Shown: positions 1-7,833 of the stretch, in pieces | Layout: each line of letters begins with the position of its first letter | How positions within the stretch are numbered: position 1 is the stretch's first letter | Assembly (NCBI RefSeq): GCF_011801145.1 | Contig: NZ_CP046172.1 | Span: 558,001-622,000, forward strand | Direction of reading: 5' to 3' | Source: Nocardia arthritidis | GTDB lineage: Bacteria; Actinomycetota; Actinomycetes; Mycobacteriales; Mycobacteriaceae | DNA length: 64,000 bases | Made by a program: the position numbers and the translations under genes | Notes under the pieces: generated by a model | Told to the model about the DNA's origin: nothing | Database searches by the model: none | Seen by the model: the letters and a program-made list of their open reading frames with translations, nothing else

Positions 1-701
1 GCGAGGGCGACGACATACCCGACCACGTCCGGATGCACCGTGACGTATTCGACCGCCTGCCGCATCTCCAGCAACCCCGTGGCGTCCACCACGGTGCCGA
101 CGACGGGGGGTGTCGCGCCGCGCTCCAGCCTGCGCCGGATCATCTGCGTCTCATCCTGTTCGGACAGATATCCGAGCCGCAGTTGGATGGCGAACCGGTC
201 CAGCTGCGCCTCCGGCAGCGGATAGGTGCCCTCGTACTCGATCGGGTTGTCGGTGGCCAGCACGATGAAAGGTTGTGGCAGCGGGTAGGTTTCGCCGTCG
301 ATGCTGACCTGCCCCTCGGCCATCGCCTCCAGCAGGGCCGCCTGCGTCTTGGGCGGGGTGCGGTTCACCTCGTCGGCGAGCAGCACATTGGTGAAGACCG
401 GTCCACGGCGGAAAGTGAAACGGCCCGAGGACATGTCGTAGATGGTGGAGCCGAGCAGATCGGCGGGCAACAGATCGGGCGTGAACTGCACCCGGGTGAA
501 CTGCAGGCCGAGCGCGGCCGAAAACGACCGGGCTATCAGGGTTTTCCCGAGCCCGGGTAGATCCTCGATCAGAATATGCCCGCCCGAAAGCACGGCGATC
601 ATGATGAGCTGTAGCTCATCCTGTTTGCCGACGACGACGCGGCCGATCTCGCGCAGAACGGCCTCGCTGCGCTGCACGGTGGCTTCCATCGGCATCGTCA
701 T
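1..701 (-). CDS. MoxR-family AAA+ ATPase (3' end beyond window)
   Basis: This is the N-terminal 233 residues of a MoxR-type AAA+ ATPase; the coding frame runs off the left edge without a stop. Proteins of this family work as chaperone-like remodelling ATPases, usually with a DUF58 or VWA partner encoded next door. Walker A is at about residues 46-54 (EDLPGLGKT), Walker B at 107-111 (LLADE), and the family block NPIEYEGTYPLPEAQLDRF follows at about 152-170. Three in-frame ATGs lie in the first five codons and no strong ribosome site discriminates them; I took the first. It is the last visible gene of a leftward operon behind two membrane-protein genes, an arrangement common around MoxR in actinobacteria. 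A DUF58 gene would be expected next, outside the window. The family call is secure; the substrate is unknown. Confidence 0.9.
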   Translation of the reverse strand, partial: MTMPMEATVQRSEAVLREIGRVVVGKQDELQLIMIAVLSGGHILIEDLPGLGKTLIARSFSAALGLQFTRVQFTPDLLPADLLGSTIYDMSSGRFTFRRGPVFTNVLLADEVNRTPPKTQAALLEAMAEGQVSIDGETYPLPQPFIVLATDNPIEYEGTYPLPEAQLDRFAIQLRLGYLSEQDETQMIRRRLERGATPPVVGTVVDATGLLEMRQAVEYVTVHPDVVGYVVAL

Positions 702-729
702 ATGGCTACTCGCAGTCGGTTCAACCTGT

Positions 730-1227
730 TCACATCCTTTGCAGACGCTGGAGGATTTCGTCGAGGGCGGCCCGGCCCGGTGCGCGGCCGCGTTCGTCGC
801 GGGGTGTGGCGGCGGCCGGGTCGACCCAGCGCCACAGCTCCGGACCGAACCGCAGCAGGCCCGCGGCCTCGGTGGCCTTGCGGTTCTTGGTAATTCGCAG
901 CCCGGTGGACAGCTCGAATTCCTTGGCGAGCATCGGCCGCAGGTGGCGGTCCCAGTCGGCGCGGCTGCCGTCGGCGCGTTCGGCGAGTATTTCGGCCCTG
1001 GCCTGCCAGCGGCGCAGCATCTCGGCCGGGCCGTTCTCGATTTCGTCGAGCTCCGGTGCGGGCGGGCGGGGTTGTCGTTCGAACAGTGACAGCAGCAGTT
1101 GAGCGCAGACCAGCGCGACGAGTATCGCGGCGGCGAACAGCATTGCGCCACGGGCAGTCCGGAAGGTGGCCGCGTATATCACCAGCAGCGCGAGCGCGGC
1201 GGCGATGGCGATTCCCCAGCGGGTCAT
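730..1227 (-). CDS. Small membrane protein of the MoxR operon
   Basis: This 165-residue protein has two predicted membrane segments near the N-terminus (about residues 3-20 and 28-48), followed by a charged cytoplasmic-looking domain rich in Arg and Glu. I do not recognise a named domain. Its ATG overlaps the stop of the upstream DUF4129-type gene in an ATGA junction, which argues for translational coupling, and moxR begins 28 bases downstream. The position between a DUF4129-like protein and MoxR suggests it belongs to the same membrane-associated complex, which is inference from context only. An in-frame extension upstream is possible but would overlap the previous gene and lacks membrane character, so the MTRWGIA start is preferred. 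Confidence 0.75.
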   Translation of the reverse strand: MTRWGIAIAAALALLVIYAATFRTARGAMLFAAAILVALVCAQLLLSLFERQPRPPAPELDEIENGPAEMLRRWQARAEILAERADGSRADWDRHLRPMLAKEFELSTGLRITKNRKATEAAGLLRFGPELWRWVDPAAATPRDERGRAPGRAALDEILQRLQRM

Positions 1228-2147
1228 ACCTTTTCCCCCTGCAGGTCGGCGAGCACGATGCGCAGCAGCTGTTCGGCACGCATGCGCTGCCATTCGAGCA
1301 TGGCGTGCGGGCTGAACCTGGCCTCCTCGAACAGCGCGACCAGCTCGCGCGCGGACGCGTCGTGCAGCGCGCCGCGTTCGAAGGCGCGGGCCAGCACCTC
1401 CATCGGGGTGTCCGAAACCAATGGCGCCGCGGCGCGATCGATCGACAATCCGCGTTCCATCGCGACATAGCAGGCGATGATCGCGGTGCGCGGATCCTGT
1501 CCCGGTGCGCTGACCGCGGCCAGACCCATCTCGGCCGCCCTGGTGAGCGAATCCATCGTGGTCGGCGCCGGTTCGGGTTCGAGCGGCGGGGCCGGATCGG
1601 TGTGGTGCCTGGTCGATACGGCGACGGCGATGAGGCCGATCAGCGCGACGGCGATGAGCCCGATCGCGCCGACCGCGACGAAAAGTACCGGCGCGCCGGA
1701 TAATCCGGATGGCTCGCCGGAATTGGTTGCCGTGGAGACAGTTTCGCTGGTAGAAGGCTCGGGGGACGGTACGGCGGTCGAGCGGGTCTCCGGGCTGCGG
1801 GTGCCGATTCCGATCAGCGCGACCGCGGCGACCAGCGCCGCGGCGACGCCCAGCGCGATGAGCGCACCGAGCAGCGGCAGGCCGATCCCGCCTGGTCGGC
1901 GCCTGCGCTCGATTTCCGGCAGTGCCAGCGGCAGCCGGTGCTGGCCGACGATCACGCCGGCGGCCAGGATCACCATCGAAACGGTGAGCAACACCGGCAT
2001 CAGCGCGGCGGCGAGCGTGGACGGCAGGGCCGGATGATTCCCGGATCCGCCGGTGCCCGGGATGTGGCCGCGCAGCGCAATCGTGGCAACCGCGAGCAGC
2101 GTGATCAGCACGATCACGCGGAATAACGCGGCTCGCGCCACGGCCAC
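1224..2147 (-). CDS. DUF4129-type membrane protein
   Basis: This 307-residue protein has about four hydrophobic segments (near residues 7-25, 45-68, 93-116 and 150-180). A Pro/Ser/Thr-rich linker lies between the third and fourth, and a soluble C-terminal domain of about 110 residues follows. The C-terminal part (DPRTAIIACYVAMERGL, then a helical stretch ending in ALHDASARELVALFEEARF) resembles the DUF4129 domain found in MoxR-linked transglutaminase-like proteins. It is the first gene of the leftward MoxR operon. The start is a GTG; a second GTG two codons downstream is possible. No regulator site is obvious in the 97-base gap before zapE. The domain call rests on pattern recognition and the exact function is unknown. 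Confidence 0.75.
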   Translation of the reverse strand: MAVARAALFRVIVLITLLAVATIALRGHIPGTGGSGNHPALPSTLAAALMPVLLTVSMVILAAGVIVGQHRLPLALPEIERRRRPGGIGLPLLGALIALGVAAALVAAVALIGIGTRSPETRSTAVPSPEPSTSETVSTATNSGEPSGLSGAPVLFVAVGAIGLIAVALIGLIAVAVSTRHHTDPAPPLEPEPAPTTMDSLTRAAEMGLAAVSAPGQDPRTAIIACYVAMERGLSIDRAAAPLVSDTPMEVLARAFERGALHDASARELVALFEEARFSPHAMLEWQRMRAEQLLRIVLADLQGEKV

Positions 2148-2244
2148 AGCGTTACCACCAAACCTCAGTGCCAGCGAACAGGCACATGGTTACATGCCGA
2201 ACGGTTCGCGCGAGCGAGAATCGATTTCTTAGGAAAACGCCCGC

Positions 2245-3222
2245 TTATTTCGAGCCGGGATTGTCCACCAATGTCAATTGCCCTGCGGCGGCAGAGTTCT
2301 GCAGTTCGCCGAGGCGGCTGGCGGCGCGCGCCAGATCGGGCACGCCGACAACGCCGGACAGCAGGCCCGGCAGTGGTTCGGCGGCGTAGACGGTGAGCTC
2401 GGAGTCCGCGTCGTACAGCACGTCGACGAGGTTGACCAGGCGCATGGTCCAGTCCGGCGGGACGGTGCGCAGCGGCGGGATATCGCGCAGGAGCCAGCGC
2501 GGGTATCGGTGTGCCAGCTGTACATAATCGGCGGCCGCGGTCGGTGTGCCGCACAGCGCGGCGAAATCTATTGCGAGGCAGCCATCCGCGTCCGAACGGG
2601 CGATCAAATGTCTGGTCCCCACCCGGATTTCGGTCTGACCGGCGGCGGGTGCCGGTCCGACCAGGTAGCAACCGTTGGTGAAGCCGCCGCGGGCGGTGGC
2701 CCTGGTGCGGTAGTCGAGTGGTCCGTCCACGGCCAGCACGTCGAGGTGTGCCTGGATCTCGTCGATGCTCGGCTGGAATTTCGCGTGGAACAGCGGATTC
2801 GGCAACAGTTCGTTCGGCGGATAGTTGGACGTGACAACCAGCGTGGTGCGACGGGCGAAGAGCGCGCGCAACATTCGGGCGATGAGCATGGCATCGCCGA
2901 TATCGTGCACGTGGAATTCGTCGAAGCAGACAAGTCGGGCATTGCCGGTCAACGCCTCGATCGCCGTTTGGATCGAACCCGATTCATGTGCGGCGGAATG
3001 TAATTCGGCGAAGAATTCATGAAAGTGGAAGCGGCGCTTCCGCTCGGAATCGACAGATGCGTAGAACCGGTTCAACACCATCGTCTTGCCGCGACCCGGA
3101 CGCCCGTGCAGATAGACCCCGCGCTGCCGCTTGCGCGGCCTGCCGCGTCCGTCCAGCAATCGCGCCAGTCGTGCCGCGGCGCGCGCCTGGTCCGCATCCG
3201 GTTCGATATCGCCGATTTCCAT
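2245..3222 (-). CDS. zapE: Cell division protein ZapE / AFG1-family ATPase
   Basis: This is a 325-residue AFG1/ZapE-type P-loop ATPase. ZapE in proteobacteria associates with the Z-ring, and mitochondrial AFG1 homologues support membrane-protein quality control; the actinobacterial role is less defined. Walker A is HGRPGRGKT and Walker B is CFDEFHVHDIGDAM, followed by the family signature VTSNYPPNELLPN. I chose the ATG giving MEIGDIEPD because the region further upstream is the operator and the divergent TetR gene. The gene is divergently transcribed from that regulator, and a 24-base palindrome sits 12 bases upstream of the start. Control of zapE by the adjacent TetR is therefore likely. Confidence 0.88.
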   Translation of the reverse strand: MEIGDIEPDADQARAAARLARLLDGRGRPRKRQRGVYLHGRPGRGKTMVLNRFYASVDSERKRRFHFHEFFAELHSAAHESGSIQTAIEALTGNARLVCFDEFHVHDIGDAMLIARMLRALFARRTTLVVTSNYPPNELLPNPLFHAKFQPSIDEIQAHLDVLAVDGPLDYRTRATARGGFTNGCYLVGPAPAAGQTEIRVGTRHLIARSDADGCLAIDFAALCGTPTAAADYVQLAHRYPRWLLRDIPPLRTVPPDWTMRLVNLVDVLYDADSELTVYAAEPLPGLLSGVVGVPDLARAASRLGELQNSAAAGQLTLVDNPGSK

Positions 3223-3233
3223 GTCGACCTCCT

Positions 3234-3257
3234 CATCCTCTACAGTTGTAGAGGATG
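3234..3257. promoter_or_regulatory. 24-bp palindromic operator between zapE and tetR
   Basis: A perfect inverted repeat has 11-base arms (CATCCTCTACA and TGTAGAGGATG) separated by two bases. It lies between two divergent genes, 12 bases from the zapE start and 29 bases from the tetR start. Length and symmetry fit a TetR dimer site, so autoregulation and control of zapE are the simplest reading. Binding is inferred. Confidence 0.8.
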
Positions 3258-3285
3258 GTTTGCTGGACGGACAGGGAAGGTGACG

Positions 3286-3885
3286 ATGTCCACACCGGAC
3301 AGGCGCGCGTCGATCGTCGACGCGGCCATCGATATCATTGCGGCACAAGGTATTCGAGCGCTCACCCACCGTGCCGTCGACAGCGCCCTCGACCTGCCCG
3401 CCGGATCGGCGTCCTACTATTTCCGCACCAAACGCGCGCTCCTGGAGGGGATCGTCGACCGGATCGCCGCGCGGTCCCGCGCCGACTTCCTGACCGGCGG
3501 ATTCGAGTCGGTGGACCTGGGTGACCCGAACGCGGTCGCCCGCGCCAACGCGATCTGGTTGGACCGGCTGCTCGCGCGGCGGCGCAACCAGCTGATCGCG
3601 CGGCATGCGCTCATCATCGATCTGCGGTTGGACGCCGAACTCCACGACCGATTGGCGCGCAGCCTGTTCTCTGTCGAACATGCGCGAAAGTTGTTCGAGC
3701 ACATGGGTTTTTCTGATCCAACCAGCGCGGCGGCGGATTTCCTCGCGCTGCTGGAGGGAGCCGTGTTCGACCGCTTCGCCGGTGCCCGTGCACAGCTAGC
3801 GACAGGTACGCCGGACAGCGTCGACCAGCTGACCCGGCTGCTGACACCCTTTCTGACGCATCAGGGCCAGCCGCGTTCGCTGTAG
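3286..3885 (+). CDS. TetR/AcrR-family transcriptional regulator
   Basis: This 199-residue TetR-type repressor has an N-terminal helix-turn-helix at about residues 10-55 (IVDAAIDIIAAQGIRALTHR, then ASYYFRTKRALLEGI), followed by an all-helical ligand domain. The ATG was chosen because a clear ribosome site (AGGGAAGG) ends five bases before it; a GTG six bases upstream would sit inside that site. It is divergent from zapE with a perfect palindrome between them, which makes local autoregulation likely. Its 3' end overlaps the convergent Nudix gene by 25 bases. The ligand is unknown, and nothing ties it to steroid genes. Confidence 0.9.
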   Translation: MSTPDRRASIVDAAIDIIAAQGIRALTHRAVDSALDLPAGSASYYFRTKRALLEGIVDRIAARSRADFLTGGFESVDLGDPNAVARANAIWLDRLLARRRNQLIARHALIIDLRLDAELHDRLARSLFSVEHARKLFEHMGFSDPTSAAADFLALLEGAVFDRFAGARAQLATGTPDSVDQLTRLLTPFLTHQGQPRSL

Positions 3886-4298
3886 GCGGGGCCGCCGAGG
3901 TAGGCGCGAATGCCGGCCGCCGAATATTCGATGATCCGCTCCGGTAGCCCGTCGAGCGAAAACCAGCGCAGCTCATAGCAGTTATCGGGTTCGCGGTTCA
4001 CCGGATCGCCGGACCACCGTTCGGCGACGAAGAACAGCCCGATCCTGGCCGGGCGGCCCGGGGCGACAACATGTGCGGTGTGGATGAACCGCAGATCGGC
4101 CGGTTCGATCAGCACGCCGGTCTCCTCGAACGCCTCCCGCGCCGCACCGGCCGTCGCCGACTCGTTCGATTCGAGCTTGCCCGCGGGCAGATGCCATCGG
4201 CCGTCGAACTCCCGATCGGCGCTGCGGCGCAGGCTGAGCAGCAGTTCGGTGCCGCGGACGAGCAGGACGTGCACGTCGACGAGATGACGCTCGGTCAT
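3861..4298 (-). CDS. Nudix hydrolase
   Basis: This 145-residue Nudix-fold protein probably hydrolyses a nucleoside diphosphate linked to another moiety. The complete Nudix box GX5EX7REUXEEXGU occupies residues 40-62 (it starts GKLESNE and ends REAFEETGV), so all metal-binding Glu residues are present. The start MTERHLVDVHVLLV was chosen because the longer reading adds a low-complexity basic stretch that does not look like Nudix sequence. It is convergent with the TetR gene and overlaps its last 25 bases, so the two transcripts collide. The substrate cannot be told from sequence. Confidence 0.9.
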   Translation of the reverse strand: MTERHLVDVHVLLVRGTELLLSLRRSADREFDGRWHLPAGKLESNESATAGAAREAFEETGVLIEPADLRFIHTAHVVAPGRPARIGLFFVAERWSGDPVNREPDNCYELRWFSLDGLPERIIEYSAAGIRAYLGGPAYSERGWP

Positions 4299-4465
4299 TC
4301 GAACGGCCCGGCAAACGGTGTCATGCCGGCGAGTCTGCCAGCACGGACCGACCATGACAGGTGTCACGGTCAGGTCGTGATGGTTCGCAGAGTCGGTGCG
4401 GGGCGCGCGTCCGTAGCGTTCTTTCTGACAGGAAGTGCGGATAACCCCAGTTCAGGAGCACCGAT

Positions 4466-5122
4466 ATGACGACAACCTCGACCGAACCCGAGCAGGTCGT
4501 TGCGAATCCCATGCGGCCGAATCTGCTGACGATGCTGCGGCCGATGGCGCTGGACATCGGGTTGCCGCTCATCGCGTACTACGGGACGACCGCACTCGGT
4601 TATTCGGATTTCACCGGGTTGCTGGCTGGGACGGTGTTCTCCGGCGGCTTGCTCGGATACCAGGCGATCCGGGCGCGCAAGTTGGACGGGATGTCGGTGC
4701 TGATGCTGGCGATCTTCGCCTTCGGACTGGCGACCTCGCTGATCACCGGCGATCCCCGGATGATGATCGTCAAGGATTCGGCGGGCACGCTCACCGCGGG
4801 CGTCGCGATTCTGGTGAGTGCGCTGATCGGCAGGCCGTTGACGTATTACGGTGCGCACAAGGCGATTTCGACCCGTGGCCCGGAGGCGCTTGCCGCGTTC
4901 GAAGAGAAGTACCGCACCATCCCGGCAGTGCGCAGGTCCTTCGTCCACGTGGGATATCTGTGGGGCGTAGGACTTTCCGCCGAGGCGGTGCTGCGGGTGG
5001 TGCTGGCCTTCCAGCTGCCGGTGCACACGATGGTGTGGCTGTCCACGGTGCTGATGGTTGCGACCATGACCGGCCTGATGGTGGTCAGCATCATGGTCGG
5101 GAAGCGCAACCGGGATCGGTGA
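4466..5122 (+). CDS. VC0807-like polytopic membrane protein
   Basis: This 218-residue integral membrane protein has about six hydrophobic segments and ends in a short basic tail (GKRNRDR). The pattern, with a conserved DIGLPLIAYYG start and paired helices, resembles the VC0807 family of uncharacterised membrane proteins. The ribosome site is a weak GGAG-like element before the ATG. It stands alone on the plus strand and is followed by a hairpin that separates it from the convergent steroid genes. No function is assigned; it appears to be the last chromosomal gene before the steroid locus. Confidence 0.75.
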   Translation: MTTTSTEPEQVVANPMRPNLLTMLRPMALDIGLPLIAYYGTTALGYSDFTGLLAGTVFSGGLLGYQAIRARKLDGMSVLMLAIFAFGLATSLITGDPRMMIVKDSAGTLTAGVAILVSALIGRPLTYYGAHKAISTRGPEALAAFEEKYRTIPAVRRSFVHVGYLWGVGLSAEAVLRVVLAFQLPVHTMVWLSTVLMVATMTGLMVVSIMVGKRNRDR

Positions 5123-5128
5123 CGAGAG

Positions 5129-5149
5129 AGGTGGGTGAACTACCCACCT
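5129..5149. terminator. Hairpin between convergent units
   Basis: A perfect 8-bp stem (AGGTGGGT / ACCCACCT) with a five-base loop lies seven bases after the membrane-protein stop and five bases beyond the hsd4B stop. It can serve both convergent transcripts. No U-tract follows, as is usual for GC-rich actinobacteria. Confidence 0.65.
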
Positions 5150-5153
5150 GATC

Positions 5154-6020
5154 TCATTCGGACCGAAAACTCAGCTTGACGTCGCCGAGTACGGCGGCGT
5201 CTTCGCGTTCGACAACCGTTGCGGCGATGGTCAATTCGTCATCATCACGCCAGATCCGGGTCCGGATGGTCTCGCCGGGATAGAGCACCCCGGCGAAGCG
5301 GGCGCGAAAGCCGGTCACCCGGCTCGCATCAGAGTCGAGCGCGGTATCGGTGGCCGCCTTGCACACCATCCCGTAGGTGCACAGGCCGTGCACGATCGGG
5401 TTGGGAAAGCCTGCGGCGCGGGCGAATTCGGGATCGGAATGCAGCGGGTTACGGTCGCCGCACAGGCGGTAGAGCAGCGCCTGCTGCGGCAGTGTCGGCG
5501 TGGTGACGTCGTAATCCGGGGCCCGATCCGGCAATTCGGATTTGACGCTGGGTCCGCGCTCGCCGCCGAAGCCGCCCTCACCGCGGGCGAAGATCGAGGA
5601 GCGGGCGGTCCACAGCGGTGCGCCGTCGGAGCCGGTCGCGGTCGTCTCCTGCACGATCACCGCGGCCGTTCCCTTGTCCCAGATCTCGGCGATCCGCCCC
5701 GTGACGGTCGCCTTGCCCGCGGCCGGGATCGGGCGGTGCACCCGCACCTCCTGATTCCCGTGCACCACATGCGCGAGCTCGATGTCGATGCCGGGGAAGT
5801 GGACTCGGGGCGGTTCGGTTTCCCGCAGCGTCGGCGCGACCGTCGCGAAGGTCGGAAGTACTTGCGGTGCGGTGTCGTTCAGGTAGCGCAGTTCCGCCGG
5901 GTCGGTCCAGCGCGCGCCCGCGCCCAGGCCGAGATGGTAGAGCTGCACATCCGATGGGGTCCAGCTGCACTCCCGGCTCGGAAGTTCCGCGCCGAGTGCG
6001 ACTTTCGGATCGATGGGCAT
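5154..6020 (-). CDS. hsd4B: MaoC-type 2-enoyl-CoA hydratase (Rv3538/Hsd4B-like)
   Basis: This 288-residue double hot-dog enoyl-CoA hydratase matches Rv3538 of M. tuberculosis, which also follows kstD. Such enzymes hydrate 2-enoyl-CoA thioesters during sterol side-chain beta-oxidation. The hydratase-2 motif is intact near residues 185-200 (YRLCGDRNPLHSDPEFA), with the Asp and His used for catalysis. The N-terminal hot-dog half lacks this motif, as usual in two-domain hydratases. The ATG overlaps the kstD stop in TGATG, so the two genes are translationally coupled. The unit is headed by the KstR-type site upstream of kstD. The exact steroid intermediate is not shown by the sequence. Confidence 0.88.
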   Translation of the reverse strand: MPIDPKVALGAELPSRECSWTPSDVQLYHLGLGAGARWTDPAELRYLNDTAPQVLPTFATVAPTLRETEPPRVHFPGIDIELAHVVHGNQEVRVHRPIPAAGKATVTGRIAEIWDKGTAAVIVQETTATGSDGAPLWTARSSIFARGEGGFGGERGPSVKSELPDRAPDYDVTTPTLPQQALLYRLCGDRNPLHSDPEFARAAGFPNPIVHGLCTYGMVCKAATDTALDSDASRVTGFRARFAGVLYPGETIRTRIWRDDDELTIAATVVEREDAAVLGDVKLSFRSE

Positions 6021-7729
6021 CAGTTCTCCTCCTGGCCGCCGACGGCGGATGCGATCGGATGGTCCGCCTTTTTCCGCGCCATGTCGAGTACGGCGAGGTA
6101 TCCGAAGGTCAGCGCCGGTCCGATGGTCGCGCCGGGGCCCGCGTAGGTGTGGCCCATCACCGGTGCGCTGGTATTGCCGCACGCGTACAGGCCGTCGATC
6201 ACCGACTTGTCCTCGCGCAGCACCCGTCCCGCGGTGTCGGTGACCAAACCGCCCTTGGTGCCGAGATCGCCCGGCACGATCTGCACCGCGTGGAACGGCG
6301 GCTGTACCAGCGCGGCGAGGCAGGGATTCGGCTTGTTGGTCGGATCGCCGTAGTAGCGGTCGTACGCGCTGTCGCCGCGCCCGAAATCCGCGTCCTTGCC
6401 GGTCGCGGCGAACCCGTTGAACCGCTCGACGGTGGCGCCGAGCCGATCGGCGGGCACCCCGATCTTCTCCGCCAGCTCGGTAATGGTCGGCGCGGAGGCG
6501 ATCACGCCCTTCTCCAGCCAGCGACGCGGAAACCGCTGTCCCGGTTGCAATCCCGCGAAGATGTAGCGGTTCCGGTAGCGCTGGTCGAAGATCAGCCAGG
6601 CGGGAATGTTCTCGCCGGGCCCCTCGCCCTGTCCGTACTCGCCGCCGTACATGGTGTGCACCGCCTCGACATACGGCGCGGATTCGTTGCCGAACCGCTC
6701 GGCCCGGTCGTTGACGATCAGGCTGCCCGGCAGATTGCGTTCGGCCAGGCAGAACCACGGGCCGCCGGTGAGCGGGATCGACGGACCCCACCAGGCGTCG
6801 GCCATGAAATCGACCGCGGCGCCGAGCTTCTGGCCGGCCCGGATACCGTCGCCGGTATTCGAGGACGCACCCGTCGTCCATTCGGTGCCGATCGGTTCGC
6901 GCTGGTATTTGTGCCGCATCTCGGCGTTGTGCTCGAAGCCGCCGCTGGCCAGCAGCACGCCGTAGCGGGCGCGCACCGTCACCTCGTTCCCCTCGTGTTC
7001 CACCTGGACGCCGACCACCACGCCGTCCTCGGTGATGAGGTCGGTCAGCGGAGTGTTGAGCAACAGGGGAATTCGCGCGTCGAGCAGTGCCTTGCGCAGC
7101 GCGGCGACCAGCGCCTGCCCGCGCCCGACGAGGCGCTGCCCGAGTGCCCGTGCCTTGAAGGTGCGCGCGCCAACCCGGAATACCCGCAGGAAGCCGCGCG
7201 CGGTGCGCCGATGCAGGTTCAGCCACTTGAAATCGGCCTGGGTGACAACGACATTCAGCGGCGCCTTGGCGAAATCGGGTTGCATGGCGCGTGCCTCGGC
7301 GCCGAGTGCCTTGGTGTCGAACGGCTTCGGCTCCACCGAGCGGCCGAGTGCCCGCCCGCCCGGCGCCTCCGGGTAGTAGTCGGAGTAGCCGGGCACCCAT
7401 CGCATCTTCAGCGGGGTGTTGCGCAGCAGGAAGTTGAACGCCTCCGGCCCCCGGTCGATATAGGTGTCGATCCTGTCCCGGTCGACCACATCGCCGATGA
7501 TGCTGTGCAGGTAGGTGCGGGCCGCCTCGATATCGTCCGCACCCGCCTTCTTCAGCGCGTCGTTGGTCGGTATCCACACGCCGCCGCCGGAGCGCGCGGT
7601 CGAGCCGCCGTAGAACTCCGACTTCTCGACGATCACCACGCTGAGACCCCGGTGAGCTGCGGTGAGGGCGGCGGTCATACCGCCGGCGCCGCTGCCGACC
7701 ACCACCACGTCGTATTCCCGATCAATCAT
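6020..7729 (-). CDS. kstD: 3-ketosteroid delta1-dehydrogenase KstD
   Basis: This 569-residue flavoprotein introduces the 1(2) double bond into 3-ketosteroids, the partner step to KshA that opens ring B. The FAD loop is GSGAGG at residues 12-17. Tyr119 lies in SDYYPE, and the C-terminal catalytic segment YAGPG is present (about Tyr529 and Gly533), so the known tyrosine and glycine catalytic positions are conserved. The ATG giving MIDREYD was chosen; a GTG three codons earlier would place the first codons inside the KstR operator. It is the first gene of a two-gene operon with hsd4B, and the KstR-type site immediately abuts its start. The assignment is secure. Confidence 0.95.
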   Translation of the reverse strand: MIDREYDVVVVGSGAGGMTAALTAAHRGLSVVIVEKSEFYGGSTARSGGGVWIPTNDALKKAGADDIEAARTYLHSIIGDVVDRDRIDTYIDRGPEAFNFLLRNTPLKMRWVPGYSDYYPEAPGGRALGRSVEPKPFDTKALGAEARAMQPDFAKAPLNVVVTQADFKWLNLHRRTARGFLRVFRVGARTFKARALGQRLVGRGQALVAALRKALLDARIPLLLNTPLTDLITEDGVVVGVQVEHEGNEVTVRARYGVLLASGGFEHNAEMRHKYQREPIGTEWTTGASSNTGDGIRAGQKLGAAVDFMADAWWGPSIPLTGGPWFCLAERNLPGSLIVNDRAERFGNESAPYVEAVHTMYGGEYGQGEGPGENIPAWLIFDQRYRNRYIFAGLQPGQRFPRRWLEKGVIASAPTITELAEKIGVPADRLGATVERFNGFAATGKDADFGRGDSAYDRYYGDPTNKPNPCLAALVQPPFHAVQIVPGDLGTKGGLVTDTAGRVLREDKSVIDGLYACGNTSAPVMGHTYAGPGATIGPALTFGYLAVLDMARKKADHPIASAVGGQEEN

Positions 7730-7730
7730 G

Positions 7731-7744
7731 TAGAACACGTTATA
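7731..7744. promoter_or_regulatory. KstR operator upstream of kstD
   Basis: TAGAACACGTTATA fits TnnAACnnGTTnnA without mismatch. It abuts the kstD start codon, where bound KstR would block initiation. KstR is the TetR repressor released by steroid CoA thioesters. Confidence 0.85.
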
Positions 7745-7797
7745 GAATGATGCCGCTGTTGGTCTATGTTGTCTGGCAGCAGACTTTTATACATTGA

Positions 7798-7811
7798 GAA
7801 AACTTGTTTCA
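7798..7811. promoter_or_regulatory. Second KstR-type operator, before the plus-strand hsa unit
   Basis: GAAAACTTGTTTCA matches the KstR motif at all but the first base. It lies 22 bases before the start of the plus-strand flavoprotein gene and so probably controls the hsaE-hsaG-hsaF unit. Confidence 0.7.
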
Positions 7812-7833
7812 GTTTCGGACCGGAGTGAAGTAC

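Noticed and set aside
2245..3702. The long upstream extension of zapE (485 codons).
   Set aside because: The added N-terminus is the reverse strand of the TetR gene and crosses the palindromic operator; the shorter form has the family length.
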